The notes under the pieces are model-generated. The model made no database searches and was not told where the DNA came from. It worked only from the letters and a program-made list of their open reading frames with translations. Below, piece by piece: positions 45,608-53,395 of a stretch of DNA of 60,721 bases; the stretch's first letter is position 1, and every line of letters starts with the position of its first letter. The stretch is taken from NCBI GenBank assembly GCA_016281335.1, contig JAEEIK010000128.1, positions 1 through 60,721 on the forward strand, written 5' to 3'. The translations under genes and the position numbers were made by a program. The stretch comes from Lachnospiraceae bacterium. Lineage in GTDB: Bacteria; Bacillota; Clostridia; Lachnospirales; Lachnospiraceae.

Positions 45608-46716
45608 TGGACTCATATGAAGAACGGAGGACCGCTCCCAGAGGCAGAAGGAATAAAAAAAGAGGCGGCCCGGTATATTTTGATATCATAGTTATCATAG
45701 CGGTTTATCTGACGGTTGCAGGGTATTCGGGACTTAAGGATCTGTATTCGATAGTCCAGCCCGGAACGGTTTTTTATTGTGTATGCCTGGTCACCTCGAT
45801 AGTGACCAATGCCGCGCCGTTTCTGATATTCATGGTGGCGGGAGCCAAGATACTTCCTAAAGAAGAGACTACGCGATACAACTTAAAACACAGGATATTG
45901 CCGCTGCTTCTGTTTTTGCTGATCTTTTCATTTTTGTATTATCAGAATGATGTGAGACTCGGAAGGGATGAGCTGAATCTCGGTAATTTCTTCTGCGATC
46001 TGTATGCAAGGGACAGGGTGATCCCTTTTGGCTATGTATACGGTTTCTTAGGTTTTCTGATATCCCTGCCTTTACTGCGTCCCATGGCGCAGAACATGAG
46101 GGACAGGGATTTCGTATATCTTTTCATAATGGTGTTTGTGCTGGAAAGCCTGCTGCCCTTTATCGATGATCTGTTCTTCATTCACAGATATGAGCTGAAT
46201 CCCAATATCAAACTGAACTGGATCGTTAATTATATCGTGGTCTATCCGCTGGCAGGATATTTTGTGCAGCAGCGCGCCGACAGGAAAATGTGTTTTAAAG
46301 CGCTGGCCTGGCTGTGGAGCATAACGGTGCTGTGGTTCATCCTTGTGATATGGCGCAGCTATGAATATGTTATGCATACCGAATATATAACAAGCTTTAT
46401 GGGCTATCACAGCCAGCTTTATTTCCCTATGAGTCTGGCCTTCTTTATAAGTGTCCGGCTTATCTTTGAATCGAAACACAGAAGCAGGATACTCTCGCAG
46501 ATAGCAGCTACGGGCTATGGCATATATTTTGCGATGGACTTTTTCAATAACAGGGGCGGCGTGTTTGCCGATTGGAGATTTAAGATACTGAATGTAAATT
46601 TGGGAATGGGAATGTGGTTTGCCTTTCTGTTGTGGGCATTGATAATCTGCCTGATCACAGGCATTGTTACCTGGATATTACAGCGGCTTTATGCAGCGAT
46701 CATGAGGAAAGAATAA
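45604..46716 (+). CDS. Acyltransferase 3-like membrane protein
   Basis: A 370-residue polytopic protein with about ten membrane segments after a basic N-terminus (RRGRRNKKR-like). The layout (short first cytoplasmic segment, APFLIFMVAGAKILPKEE, then KHRILPLLLFLLIFSFLYY) is that of acyltransferase 3 proteins that O-acetylate sugars or peptidoglycan; the catalytic His of many members is not obvious, so the family call is tentative. It overlaps murB by four bases and ends directly before rapZ. Confidence 0.7.
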   Translation: MMDSYEERRTAPRGRRNKKRGGPVYFDIIVIIAVYLTVAGYSGLKDLYSIVQPGTVFYCVCLVTSIVTNAAPFLIFMVAGAKILPKEETTRYNLKHRILPLLLFLLIFSFLYYQNDVRLGRDELNLGNFFCDLYARDRVIPFGYVYGFLGFLISLPLLRPMAQNMRDRDFVYLFIMVFVLESLLPFIDDLFFIHRYELNPNIKLNWIVNYIVVYPLAGYFVQQRADRKMCFKALAWLWSITVLWFILVIWRSYEYVMHTEYITSFMGYHSQLYFPMSLAFFISVRLIFESKHRSRILSQIAATGYGIYFAMDFFNNRGGVFADWRFKILNVNLGMGMWFAFLLWALIICLITGIVTWILQRLYAAIMRKE

Positions 46717-47577
46717 ATGCGTTTTGTAGTTGTTACGGGAATGAGCGGCGGCGGTAAGCGTACTGCCATGAAAATGCTGGAAGACATGGGTTTCTACTGT
46801 GTCGATAATCTTCCCGTGCCTTTGATCGAACGCTTCATAGAACTGATAAACACACCCGGCGGAGAGATCACGAAAGTGGCTCTGGGACTGGATGTGAGGG
46901 CTGACCAGAATTTTGCCGAAGCAGAAGAAGTTCTGAAACGCATGAATAAAGCGGGCTATCAGATGGAGATCATCTTCATGGATGCCTCGGATGAGATACT
47001 GATCAAACGATATAAGGAGACCAGACGCAAGCATCCCGTTTCGGGAGACGGCAGTCTGGAAGACGGTATCAAGAAAGAGAGAAAGATATTAAAGAGCGTA
47101 AAAGCTCACGCAGACTATGTTTTCGATACTTCAAGCCTGCTGACCAGAGAACTGAAGGAGGAGATGGACCGCATATTCCTGCAGAATGAGGAGTATAACA
47201 GCCTGATAGTCAGGGTTCTTTCTTTCGGTTTTAAATATGGCATACCCAATGATGCGGATCTGGTCTTTGATGTGCGTTTCCTGCCCAATCCTTTCTATAT
47301 CGATGAACTGAAGAACCTGACAGGTAATGATGCTGCGGTAAGAGATTATGTCATGGGCTTCGAGGAAGCCGGGATATTCCTGGATAAAGTATGTGATATG
47401 CTGGAATTCCTGCTTCCCGGATATGTGAAGGAAGGGAAGCATCAGCTGGTGGTGGCCATAGGCTGTACCGGCGGTAAACACAGGAGTGTAACCCTTGCCA
47501 ACGCTATAGCCAAAAGGCTTAAGAAAAAAGGAAAATACGGACTTACCATTTCGCACAGGGACGAGAGGAAGGTTTGA
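46717..47577 (+). CDS. rapZ: RNase adapter protein RapZ (YvcJ)
   Basis: The 286-residue product has the P-loop VVTGMSGGGKRT (residues 4-15; the usual S after K is R), DNLPVPLIERF, the DASDEILIKRYKETRRKHP motif and the C-terminal VAIGCTGGKHRSV. RapZ-type proteins bind nucleotides and in E. coli direct RNase E to a small RNA; in Gram-positives YvcJ is a GTPase of less clear role. It follows the acyltransferase-like gene with no gap and is followed by whiA, as in many Firmicutes; yvcK, usually between them, is missing. Confidence 0.94.
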   Translation: MRFVVVTGMSGGGKRTAMKMLEDMGFYCVDNLPVPLIERFIELINTPGGEITKVALGLDVRADQNFAEAEEVLKRMNKAGYQMEIIFMDASDEILIKRYKETRRKHPVSGDGSLEDGIKKERKILKSVKAHADYVFDTSSLLTRELKEEMDRIFLQNEEYNSLIVRVLSFGFKYGIPNDADLVFDVRFLPNPFYIDELKNLTGNDAAVRDYVMGFEEAGIFLDKVCDMLEFLLPGYVKEGKHQLVVAIGCTGGKHRSVTLANAIAKRLKKKGKYGLTISHRDERKV

Positions 47578-47578
47578 C

Positions 47579-48460
47579 TTGAGTTTTACTTCCCAGATAA
47601 AAGAGGAGATATCGCAGATATCAGACAGCGCAAGGCATTGCAGGCTGGCGGAAATGGCTGCGCTGTGTGTCGCCGAGCTGGAAAGAGAGGCTGACGGCAG
47701 CCTTAAATTTAAGGCAGAACAGGCTTTTATCAGACAAACACTTGTAATGCTCCTGACAAAACTATATAATATACAGGATGCGCCGTCGGAGAATGCCAAT
47801 ATCGTTATCCGTGACGGAGCGGAAGAGATAACTGAATCACTGAAGCTTAATGATACGAAAGCCGGCATGGTTTCCGGTCTGCTGCTGCAGCAGAGCTGTT
47901 GTAAGCGGGCATATTTAAGAGGTATGTTTTTGTGCGGAGGATCGGTCAGCGATCCGAGAAAAGGATACCATCTTGAGATAGTATGCAGGACCGAAGAGAC
48001 TGCAGACCAGCTGTGTGCAGTATTTGCGGACTTTGAAGTACAGGCGAGAAAGACCGAGAGAAAAGGCCGGATGCTTGTATATATAAAAGAAAGCGAAGCG
48101 ATATCCGAAGCGCTGAATATCATTGGCGCTCACAGATCGCTTATGGAGCTTGAAAACCTGCGGATCGAAAAGGATCTGATAAACGATACCAACCGCAGGG
48201 TAAACTGTGATACGGCGAATATACAGAAAATGCTGGCTGCTTCGCAAAGGCAGCTTGAAGATATAAGGTTTTTAAAGAAGCGCGGACTTCTTAATTCTCT
48301 GCCTGAAGGACTGAAAGAGATGGCAGAAGTAAGGCTGGAGAATCCGGAGCTGAATCTCAAAGACCTTGGAATGCTGATGGATCCACCGATAGGGAAATCG
48401 GGTGTAAATCATAGATTGCGCAGGCTCTCAAAGCTTGCAGAAGAGGAGAGGAGTAAATGA
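47579..48460 (+). CDS. whiA: Putative sporulation/division regulator WhiA
   Basis: The 293-residue product is a full WhiA: N-terminal SFTSQIKEEIS and the LAGLIDADG-like region (YLRGMFLCGGSVSDPRKGYHLE), then the C-terminal helix-turn-helix with PELNLKDLGMLMDPPIGKSGVNHRLRRL-type features. It starts with TTG at 47579, preceded by GAGAGGAAGG, an uncommon start codon in this window. In Firmicutes it affects cell division and chromosome segregation. Its stop overlaps the Crh-like gene start (ATGATG). Confidence 0.95.
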   Translation: MSFTSQIKEEISQISDSARHCRLAEMAALCVAELEREADGSLKFKAEQAFIRQTLVMLLTKLYNIQDAPSENANIVIRDGAEEITESLKLNDTKAGMVSGLLLQQSCCKRAYLRGMFLCGGSVSDPRKGYHLEIVCRTEETADQLCAVFADFEVQARKTERKGRMLVYIKESEAISEALNIIGAHRSLMELENLRIEKDLINDTNRRVNCDTANIQKMLAASQRQLEDIRFLKKRGLLNSLPEGLKEMAEVRLENPELNLKDLGMLMDPPIGKSGVNHRLRRLSKLAEEERSK

Positions 48461-48702
48461 TGGAAAAAACAGTAATCGTAAAGAATGAAGCGGGTCTCGA
48501 TCCCGGGCGCATAGCGGTAATGGTGCAGACTGCATGTAAATTCGAAAGTTCGGTGCACCTGAAAAAAGACGACCGTAAGGTAAATGCCAAGAGTATCATG
48601 GGTATGATGAATATGGCTGTACCCAAGGGCGGAGAAGTGACCATCATCGCGGAAGGTCCCGATGAAGAGGCCGCTATCGCCGAAATGGAGAAGGAGTTTT
48701 AA
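48460..48702 (+). CDS. crh: HPr/Crh-like protein lacking the active-site histidine
   Basis: The 80-residue product has the HPr fold. The regulatory site KVNAKSIMG with Ser45 (equivalent to Ser46) is intact. The histidine loop, GLHARPA in HPr and GLQARPA in B. subtilis Crh, reads GLDPGRIA: Asp14 replaces His15 and the conserved Arg is shifted. It cannot carry PTS phosphate on His but can be phosphorylated by HprK, encoded six genes upstream, so a Crh-like corepressor role for CcpA is likely. ATG 48457 is an alternative start one codon earlier. Confidence 0.88.
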   Translation: MEKTVIVKNEAGLDPGRIAVMVQTACKFESSVHLKKDDRKVNAKSIMGMMNMAVPKGGEVTIIAEGPDEEAAIAEMEKEF

Positions 48703-48716
48703 ATAAGTCTTTTCCC

Positions 48717-49460
48717 TTATTTCATCACAAACATGCTTATATATCCGAGTATCAGCAGATGCACGGGATAAAAGAAGTAAGATAAGTATTTGTGCTGTTT
48801 ACCGCGCTTCCCGTTATAAAAGAGAATAGGAATGCAGGCTATCAGCGCATACCATTCTCTCGGACTGGAAAGCAGGAGTACAAGGCAGCAGACGGGCATC
48901 TGCAGATAGCGCAGGTCTTTCAGCATCCAGGCAGCGCAGATGGCGAGAACACCGACGGAGTGATAATCAGTCTCAAGGAATTCTGCGAGCAGGCAGAAGA
49001 CGAGAGTGACGCCGAGATCAAGGAAAATATTATAAAGTTTCAGCTTAGCCGTATTCTTAATGATGCGGCTGCTTTTTTTATTCAGCTCATCCATTATCCA
49101 GATGGCGATGAAACCAAGGGCAAGGGTAAAGAAGACATTCTGGTATTTCCAATAGAAAAACTTAGTTTTGAAGGCCATATCGAAGGGGATCTCCGAGATA
49201 ATACCGAATATAAGGAGGCGGATAAGGTAGTTTTTCCTGCTTTTCGTGTGCTGATAGCCTTCAACCAGCAAAAAGATAAAGATAGGGAAAGCGATCCTTC
49301 CGATATTCCTTAAGATGTTGTAAGGAAGCTCCTCCATATAGTCAATATGATCTGCGAGATACTGATACTTAACGATCGACGCTCCAATGTGATCGATCAG
49401 CATCGTAACGATAGCGAGCCATTTCAGGATCGCCCCGGAAATACCCTTTTTAGTTTCCAT
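48717..49460 (-). CDS. TraX-family membrane protein
   Basis: A 247-residue polytopic protein, about seven membrane segments, with LKWLAIVTMLIDHIG at the start, LRNIGRIAFPIFIFLLVEG and a C-terminal YFFYPVHLLILG. These match the TraX family, first known for acetylating F pilin; chromosomal members in Firmicutes have no proven role and may acylate an envelope component. ATG 49460 is preferred, because GGAGG lies just upstream on the minus strand; the frame is open to 49475. Confidence 0.88.
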   Translation of the reverse strand: METKKGISGAILKWLAIVTMLIDHIGASIVKYQYLADHIDYMEELPYNILRNIGRIAFPIFIFLLVEGYQHTKSRKNYLIRLLIFGIISEIPFDMAFKTKFFYWKYQNVFFTLALGFIAIWIMDELNKKSSRIIKNTAKLKLYNIFLDLGVTLVFCLLAEFLETDYHSVGVLAICAAWMLKDLRYLQMPVCCLVLLLSSPREWYALIACIPILFYNGKRGKQHKYLSYFFYPVHLLILGYISMFVMK

Positions 49461-49475
49461 TTTTCCTCCATACAT

Positions 49476-49548
49476 ACGTCAAATGTCCATACGATTTGCG
49501 ATTCAATAGCCCAAACGGCTGCGCCGTTTGCCGATATTGCTCAAAAGA
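49476..49548 (+). repeat. REP-like element, copy 1
   Basis: A 73-base unit that starts ACGTCAAATGTCC, contains AATAGCCC, then the hairpin CAAACGGC-TGC-GCCGTTTG (49512-49530), and ends GATATTGCTCAAAA. It repeats in tandem at 49549-49619 and in inverted form at 49655-49724. It lies in a noncoding gap of 456 bases between the TraX-like and cyclophilin genes. Confidence 0.88.
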
Positions 49549-49619
49549 ACGTCAAATGTCCATACGATCTGCGATTCAATAGCCCAAACGGCTACGCCGT
49601 TTGCCGATATTGCTCAAAA
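49549..49619 (+). repeat. REP-like element, copy 2 (tandem)
   Basis: Nearly identical to copy 1 with few changes (CGATCTGCG for CGATTTGCG and loop TAC for TGC in the hairpin); hairpin arms CAAACGGC and GCCGTTTG are fully conserved. Confidence 0.88.
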
Positions 49620-49623
49620 TCAT

Positions 49624-49645
49624 CCCGGCAAATAAATTTGCCGGG
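49624..49645. repeat. Perfect 10-bp hairpin between REP-like copies
   Basis: CCCGGCAAAT and ATTTGCCGGG with a two-base loop AA, followed by GAGATTTTT. It could act as a rho-independent terminator of either strand. Confidence 0.75.
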
Positions 49646-49654
49646 GAGATTTTT

Positions 49655-49724
49655 CCGCAATATCTTACTACGACCTGCGGTCGTAGGGCTATTTTAGCAG
49701 ATTCGGCGCTTGGGGACATTTGAC
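49655..49724 (-). repeat. REP-like element, copy 3 (inverted, different hairpin)
   Basis: Read on the minus strand it has the same flanks as copies 1 and 2: GTCAAATGTCC, then AATAGCC, then ATATTGC. The central stem is different: CTACGACC-TGC-GGTCGTAG on the plus strand (49668-49686). Shared flanks with an exchanged hairpin sequence suggest compensatory evolution. Confidence 0.78.
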
Positions 49725-49752
49725 TTTATAAATTCCCTCTAAAAAGGGAGGA

Positions 49753-49784
49753 TGCCAGGCTGACCCCGTCGGGTCTGCCTGGCA
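49753..49784. repeat. Long hairpin of unknown role
   Basis: TGCCAGGC-T-GACCC pairs with GGGTC-T-GCCTGGCA, one T-T mismatch, loop CGTC. It follows a TCCC/GGGA small hairpin at 49734-49749. No T-run is adjacent, so it is not a standard terminator. Confidence 0.7.
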
Positions 49785-49811
49785 TAAATTATGAAAAAGT
49801 TTTGTAATAGT

Positions 49812-49905
49812 CGTTTTAGGATCGTTGGGTTGTTCCCTTCGATGATTTAATATTACAGTACATATTTGGCAAAACAATGCATATCAGTTTAACGATTCTA
49901 AAACG
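49812..49905. repeat. 15-base inverted repeat pair enclosing 64 bases
   Basis: CGTTTTAGGATCGTT at 49812-49826 and AACGATTCTAAAACG at 49891-49905 are inverted copies with one mismatch. The enclosed bases are AT-rich and hold no gene. It looks like a very small MITE-like unit or a stem of a structured RNA; neither is proven. Confidence 0.55.
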
Positions 49906-49931
49906 ATTTGTGAACAAAATATTAACGTGAT

Positions 49932-50453
49932 TTACATGGTCTCAGGCAGGGGATATTCAACTCCGAAAGTATCAACGCTCATGCTTTTGATACGCTGGTC
50001 TTTCAGGGGTTTGTCGTTGTAATCGGTCTGTGTTCCGGCAATCTTATCGATGACCTCGAGGCCCTCAAAAACCTTGCCGAAAGCTGCATAATCGCCGTCC
50101 AGATGAGGCGAATCCTTATGCATGATGAAGAACTGGCTTCCCGCTGAGTTGGGCATCATGGATCTGGCCATGGAAAGCACGCCTTTGGTGTGTTTTAAGT
50201 CATTTTTGAAGCCGTTGGATGCGAATTCTCCGCGGATGCCGTAGCCGGGGCCGCCCATGCCGGTACCCTGGGGATCGCCGCCCTGGAGCATAAAGCCCTT
50301 TATAACTCTGTGAAAGATAAGCCCGTTGTAAAAGCCCTTATTTATAAGGCTGATAAAGTTGTTGACGGTGTTAGGCGCTATCTCGGGATAGAGCTCGGCC
50401 TTCATCACATCGCCGTCTTCCATTGTTATTGTTACTACAGGATTTTGTGCCAT
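49932..50453 (-). CDS. Peptidyl-prolyl cis-trans isomerase, cyclophilin type
   Basis: The 173-residue protein is a compact bacterial cyclophilin catalysing proline isomerisation in protein folding. Motifs include NFISLINKGFYNGLIFHRVIKGFMLQGGD (catalytic Arg in FHRV), NSAGSQFFI and YAAFGKVFEGLEVID. No signal peptide, so it is cytoplasmic. CGGAGGT precedes the ATG on the minus strand. A promoter at 50483-50511 overlaps the terminator of the gene upstream. Confidence 0.95.
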   Translation of the reverse strand: MAQNPVVTITMEDGDVMKAELYPEIAPNTVNNFISLINKGFYNGLIFHRVIKGFMLQGGDPQGTGMGGPGYGIRGEFASNGFKNDLKHTKGVLSMARSMMPNSAGSQFFIMHKDSPHLDGDYAAFGKVFEGLEVIDKIAGTQTDYNDKPLKDQRIKSMSVDTFGVEYPLPETM

Positions 50454-50482
50454 TAATAATACCTCCGAAATAAGATGCTACG

Positions 50483-50511
50483 ATTATAATATAAAAAGCC
50501 GGGAGGAACAA
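50483..50511 (-). promoter_or_regulatory. Cyclophilin promoter overlapping the upstream terminator
   Basis: On the minus strand: TTGTTC (50506-50511), 17-base spacer, TATAAT (50483-50488). The -35 box occupies the loop of the terminator at 50494-50524. Confidence 0.62.
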
Positions 50512-50524
50512 CCCCCCGGCTTTT
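50494..50524 (-). terminator. Terminator of the 447-residue protein gene
   Basis: On the minus strand AAAAGCCGGGGGG, a loop of about five bases, and CCTCCCGGCTTTTT with one mismatch, followed by TATATT. It lies 17 bases after the stop codon at 50541. Confidence 0.82.
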
Positions 50525-50540
50525 AGCATTCTATGATAGT

Positions 50541-51884
50541 TTACATACCCATTCCGCGGCCTGCATTGTGTTTCGGCGGTGTCTTGGGACCTATCTGAGC
50601 TTCCGGAAGAACTACGATACGTTCTCTGTGTTTTGCCTTGTTGGTGCCCATTTCCTTTTCCATCAGATCGTCGAAAGACATAGCCTTGCCTCTCTTTTCC
50701 GCACGGCGGTCTACGGCTTTTTCATTAATAACGATATGATCGGGTTTTGACAGCTCCATAAGAGCCATAGCAGTATTCTTTCTTTCGATGCCGCGACTCG
50801 TACTCTTTTCTTTTCCGAATACTTCTTTTTCCGCATAGGCATTTGACGCGTTATAAACGGCTGACAGCGCATCGGTAAGTTCCTTGGTAACAAAAGCATC
50901 ATCGGTAGGTAATTGTCTTCCGTCGATAATGTCCACATCGGGATCAAAGCCAAAACGCTTGGCAACGCTCATCAGGTTGTCAACAGCCCATTTCATGTGA
51001 TTGTATTCATCCGAGTTTTTGTGAAAGCGGCTTTCCCCCGCTGCCATTTTACGCTGGAGATCGCTGATGTTATGGAGCTTTTCCTCGAGATCGTTGAAAT
51101 CTTCGGACTGCCGCTGGGCCATTTTCATGGAGTAACGGTTGGGATCCAGGGCTTCGGCTGTTTTTATATAAGCACTTTTATTGTCGACATATGCAGCGGA
51201 AAAACCTTTGCAGGCGAGATGATTGGCTTCAAGCATATCGCAGGCAGTGCCTATAAGGTTGCGGGCTACCTCCATATCTGCGTGATCAAGGTAGTGAGCA
51301 CCTGCCCAGGCTGTGTTCATGTAGCTGACATTACTGTGAAGACCGTCAGCATCCATGGCTTTTGTCCGCATTGCCATCTGAAGTGAAGAGAGCATGGGAC
51401 CATAAGGGCCCAGAGTTGCGGCATACATAGGATTGCTGTTTGCCGCTGACACGAGACCTCCTATGATGGCATCCATTTCTTCCCAGGTGTTGGCTTTTTC
51501 TGCTTCATCACGGATATTGTATGAGATATCCAGCGTATCGCCTATGGTTATGGTTTCGGGAGCCGGAGCCTCCTCTTTACCTTTCCAGAAATCTCTCTGA
51601 TAATTATCATCGATAGCTTTAAAACCGGCAGGGTCCAAATCTGACATGTATGAAACTGTAGACAGACAGGCGAATACTTCATCCCCCCAGGTGGGACCGA
51701 TATGGTCGTAAGAAATATCATTATATAATTGGCCGAGCCAGTCTTTTGCTACGGTCTGCTCTTCGGGCAGATTGTCCATTACGGCTGTCATGAGAGGATA
51801 AAGATCCAGCGGATTACGATCCGCAGGCACCTTGTTTCCCCATAAATCCATCAGATCCTGTTTTAATTGTGCGAGTCCTGCCAT
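50541..51884 (-). CDS. Hypothetical helical protein, 447 residues
   Basis: I do not recognise this protein. It appears wholly soluble and mainly alpha-helical with no signal peptide. It has Trp-rich N-terminal segments (LMDLWGNKVP, GPTWGDEV), a central region with alternating Met/Ala/His helices, a conserved-looking RFGFDPDVDI stretch near 310, and a basic, Gly/Pro-rich tail (PKTPPKHNAGRG). The Shine-Dalgarno is AGGGGGA. It has its own terminator. It neighbours other uncharacterised genes with the same GGGGGA type ribosome site. Confidence 0.8.
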   Translation of the reverse strand: MAGLAQLKQDLMDLWGNKVPADRNPLDLYPLMTAVMDNLPEEQTVAKDWLGQLYNDISYDHIGPTWGDEVFACLSTVSYMSDLDPAGFKAIDDNYQRDFWKGKEEAPAPETITIGDTLDISYNIRDEAEKANTWEEMDAIIGGLVSAANSNPMYAATLGPYGPMLSSLQMAMRTKAMDADGLHSNVSYMNTAWAGAHYLDHADMEVARNLIGTACDMLEANHLACKGFSAAYVDNKSAYIKTAEALDPNRYSMKMAQRQSEDFNDLEEKLHNISDLQRKMAAGESRFHKNSDEYNHMKWAVDNLMSVAKRFGFDPDVDIIDGRQLPTDDAFVTKELTDALSAVYNASNAYAEKEVFGKEKSTSRGIERKNTAMALMELSKPDHIVINEKAVDRRAEKRGKAMSFDDLMEKEMGTNKAKHRERIVVLPEAQIGPKTPPKHNAGRGMGM

Positions 51885-51999
51885 TTTATTTTCCCCCTAT
51901 TTGTTTTGAAGTGGTTATATGGATACGTTTCGCATTTATCATATTCTACGAAGCCCCTTCTCTTGCCATGATATCAGCTTGGCAAAATAATAACATAAC

Positions 52000-52068
52000 A
52001 AGTGATGCAAAAGTGAAGCAAATAGAAAAAAAATTAAAAAATTTTTTTGCTTCGCTTTTGCTACGCTT
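52000..52068. repeat. 23-base imperfect inverted repeat with A/T loop
   Basis: The arm at 52000-52022 (contains GCAAAAGTGAAGCAAA) pairs with 52046-52068 (contains TTTGCTTCGCTTTTGC); four or so mismatches or wobbles. The loop is an A-run followed by a T-run. It lies in the 258-base gap between 51884 and 52143 and could be a bidirectional terminator or a 5' regulatory structure. Confidence 0.65.
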
Positions 52069-52142
52069 AATGTGTTATCTTTTGGAAAAGGTCACGCCGG
52101 GAGCGTGCCGACAGTATGAACAAAATTAAGTGGGGGAATGTT

Positions 52143-52364
52143 ATGAAAAAAATATCACAGAGTACAGTACAGAGCGCAGATTCTGAAGAACTTAAAAAAG
52201 AAGCAAAGAAGCTGCTTAACTTTGAAACTTCCGAAATATGCAAGGATATGATAGTAAGCGAACTGATCAGGCAGGAGATCAAAAGAAGATATGAGCGTTC
52301 CGCGATCAGATTACTGATGTGGAAAAAAAGCGCACATAAGAGAGATCTTACACCTGCACATTAA
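52143..52364 (+). CDS. Small helical hypothetical protein, 73 residues
   Basis: The 73-residue product is Lys/Glu-rich and helical with a basic C-terminal half (IRQEIKRRYERS, WKKSAHKRD). No known motif. ATG 52143 is chosen because GTGGGGGA stands 7-14 bases upstream; the frame is open to ATG 52116. The last 17 bases overlap the end of the convergent coiled-coil gene at 52348. A real gene is plausible but not certain. Confidence 0.55.
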   Translation: MKKISQSTVQSADSEELKKEAKKLLNFETSEICKDMIVSELIRQEIKRRYERSAIRLLMWKKSAHKRDLTPAH

Positions 52365-53385
52365 ATGAAGGCATTGCCGATGCTGCAGGAGACATACCTG
52401 CACTCATACCCGGCATTGAAGCAGAGATATCCATGTGGTGTTTTACCATACCTTTAAGATAATCAAGATCGGCTTTTATCAGGGCTTTCTCCTCGGAGGC
52501 CCTGTGTTTGCGTTTAAGATCTTCCAGATCTTCCTTACTCATATGAGGATCGATGATCTCCATGTTTTCAAGCATTTCCATAGCTTCTTCCAGTTCTTTG
52601 AGTTCATCTTCCCCTATTTCCGAAATCAGTTTGTTAAGATCCGCGATCATTTCGTCTGATACTTTGGCGCCGCTTTCTCTTATCTCATCCATAGTATCGG
52701 AGATCTGTTTCTGACGCTCATCAAAGATCGCATCTTCCTGTTTGCTGATTTTTTCTTCCTCAGCGGATACCATGGAATTTTTAAGCTCGTTCGCAGCTTC
52801 CTCCTGCTGTTCATAACGCTCATCGCGTTTTTGGGTTATCTGAGCAAGTTCTTCCTGTTCCAGATGATGCTTTTTCTTTTTTGCAACCATCTCCATGCGT
52901 TTTGCATGGGTGAGCGCAAGCTGCAGCTCTTCCGGATCACCATCGCCTGCAGCGATCTTGCGCTGCATTTCCAATACCTTTCTTTTAGCGGTGATAACGG
53001 CCTTTCCTGCGCTTGTGGAAGTTTTAGCCTGACGTATCTTTGATTCAACTTCTTTACTGTTGTAATTTACAGGTTTTTCGACTTTATCATCATCTTCTTT
53101 TTCTGCCATGGCAGACTGTTCAAATAAAGTCTTTATGCGATCCTGAGTGGAGTTTTCATTCTGTTCTTTTGAAACTGATCTTTTTAATTCACGCAGCTGT
53201 TGGCGCAGTTCCCTGGCCTGATTTGCTTTTTCTTCTTCGGCTCTGTCAGCCAGATATGTAGAATAAGAAGCAGCAGCTGACTGTTCCCTTGAGATACCTG
53301 TGCTTTTACGCACAGCTTCGGTATTCGGAATGCTATTCCGCATCACAGCCGTATATTGAATTTGTGAATTGATCGAGATGCTCAT
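52348..53385 (-). CDS. Coiled-coil protein, unknown function
   Basis: A 345-residue protein dominated by charged coiled-coil helices (about 50-310), with a Met/Ala/Pro-rich C-terminus. The N-terminus MSISINSQIQYTAVM resembles starts of flagellar-associated or export-chaperone-like proteins, but no family can be named. It has no signal peptide or membrane segment. It is ten bases downstream of the DUF6033 gene on the same strand, so they form an operon and may act together. Confidence 0.8.
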   Translation of the reverse strand: MSISINSQIQYTAVMRNSIPNTEAVRKSTGISREQSAAASYSTYLADRAEEEKANQARELRQQLRELKRSVSKEQNENSTQDRIKTLFEQSAMAEKEDDDKVEKPVNYNSKEVESKIRQAKTSTSAGKAVITAKRKVLEMQRKIAAGDGDPEELQLALTHAKRMEMVAKKKKHHLEQEELAQITQKRDERYEQQEEAANELKNSMVSAEEEKISKQEDAIFDERQKQISDTMDEIRESGAKVSDEMIADLNKLISEIGEDELKELEEAMEMLENMEIIDPHMSKEDLEDLKRKHRASEEKALIKADLDYLKGMVKHHMDISASMPGMSAGMSPAASAMPSFNVQV

Positions 53386-53395
53386 TCTGAAATCC

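Noticed and set aside
49476-49619. Tandem 73-base repeats as a CRISPR array
   Set aside because: Only two direct copies, no spacers between them, and each repeat has an internal hairpin with a third inverted copy nearby; no cas genes.
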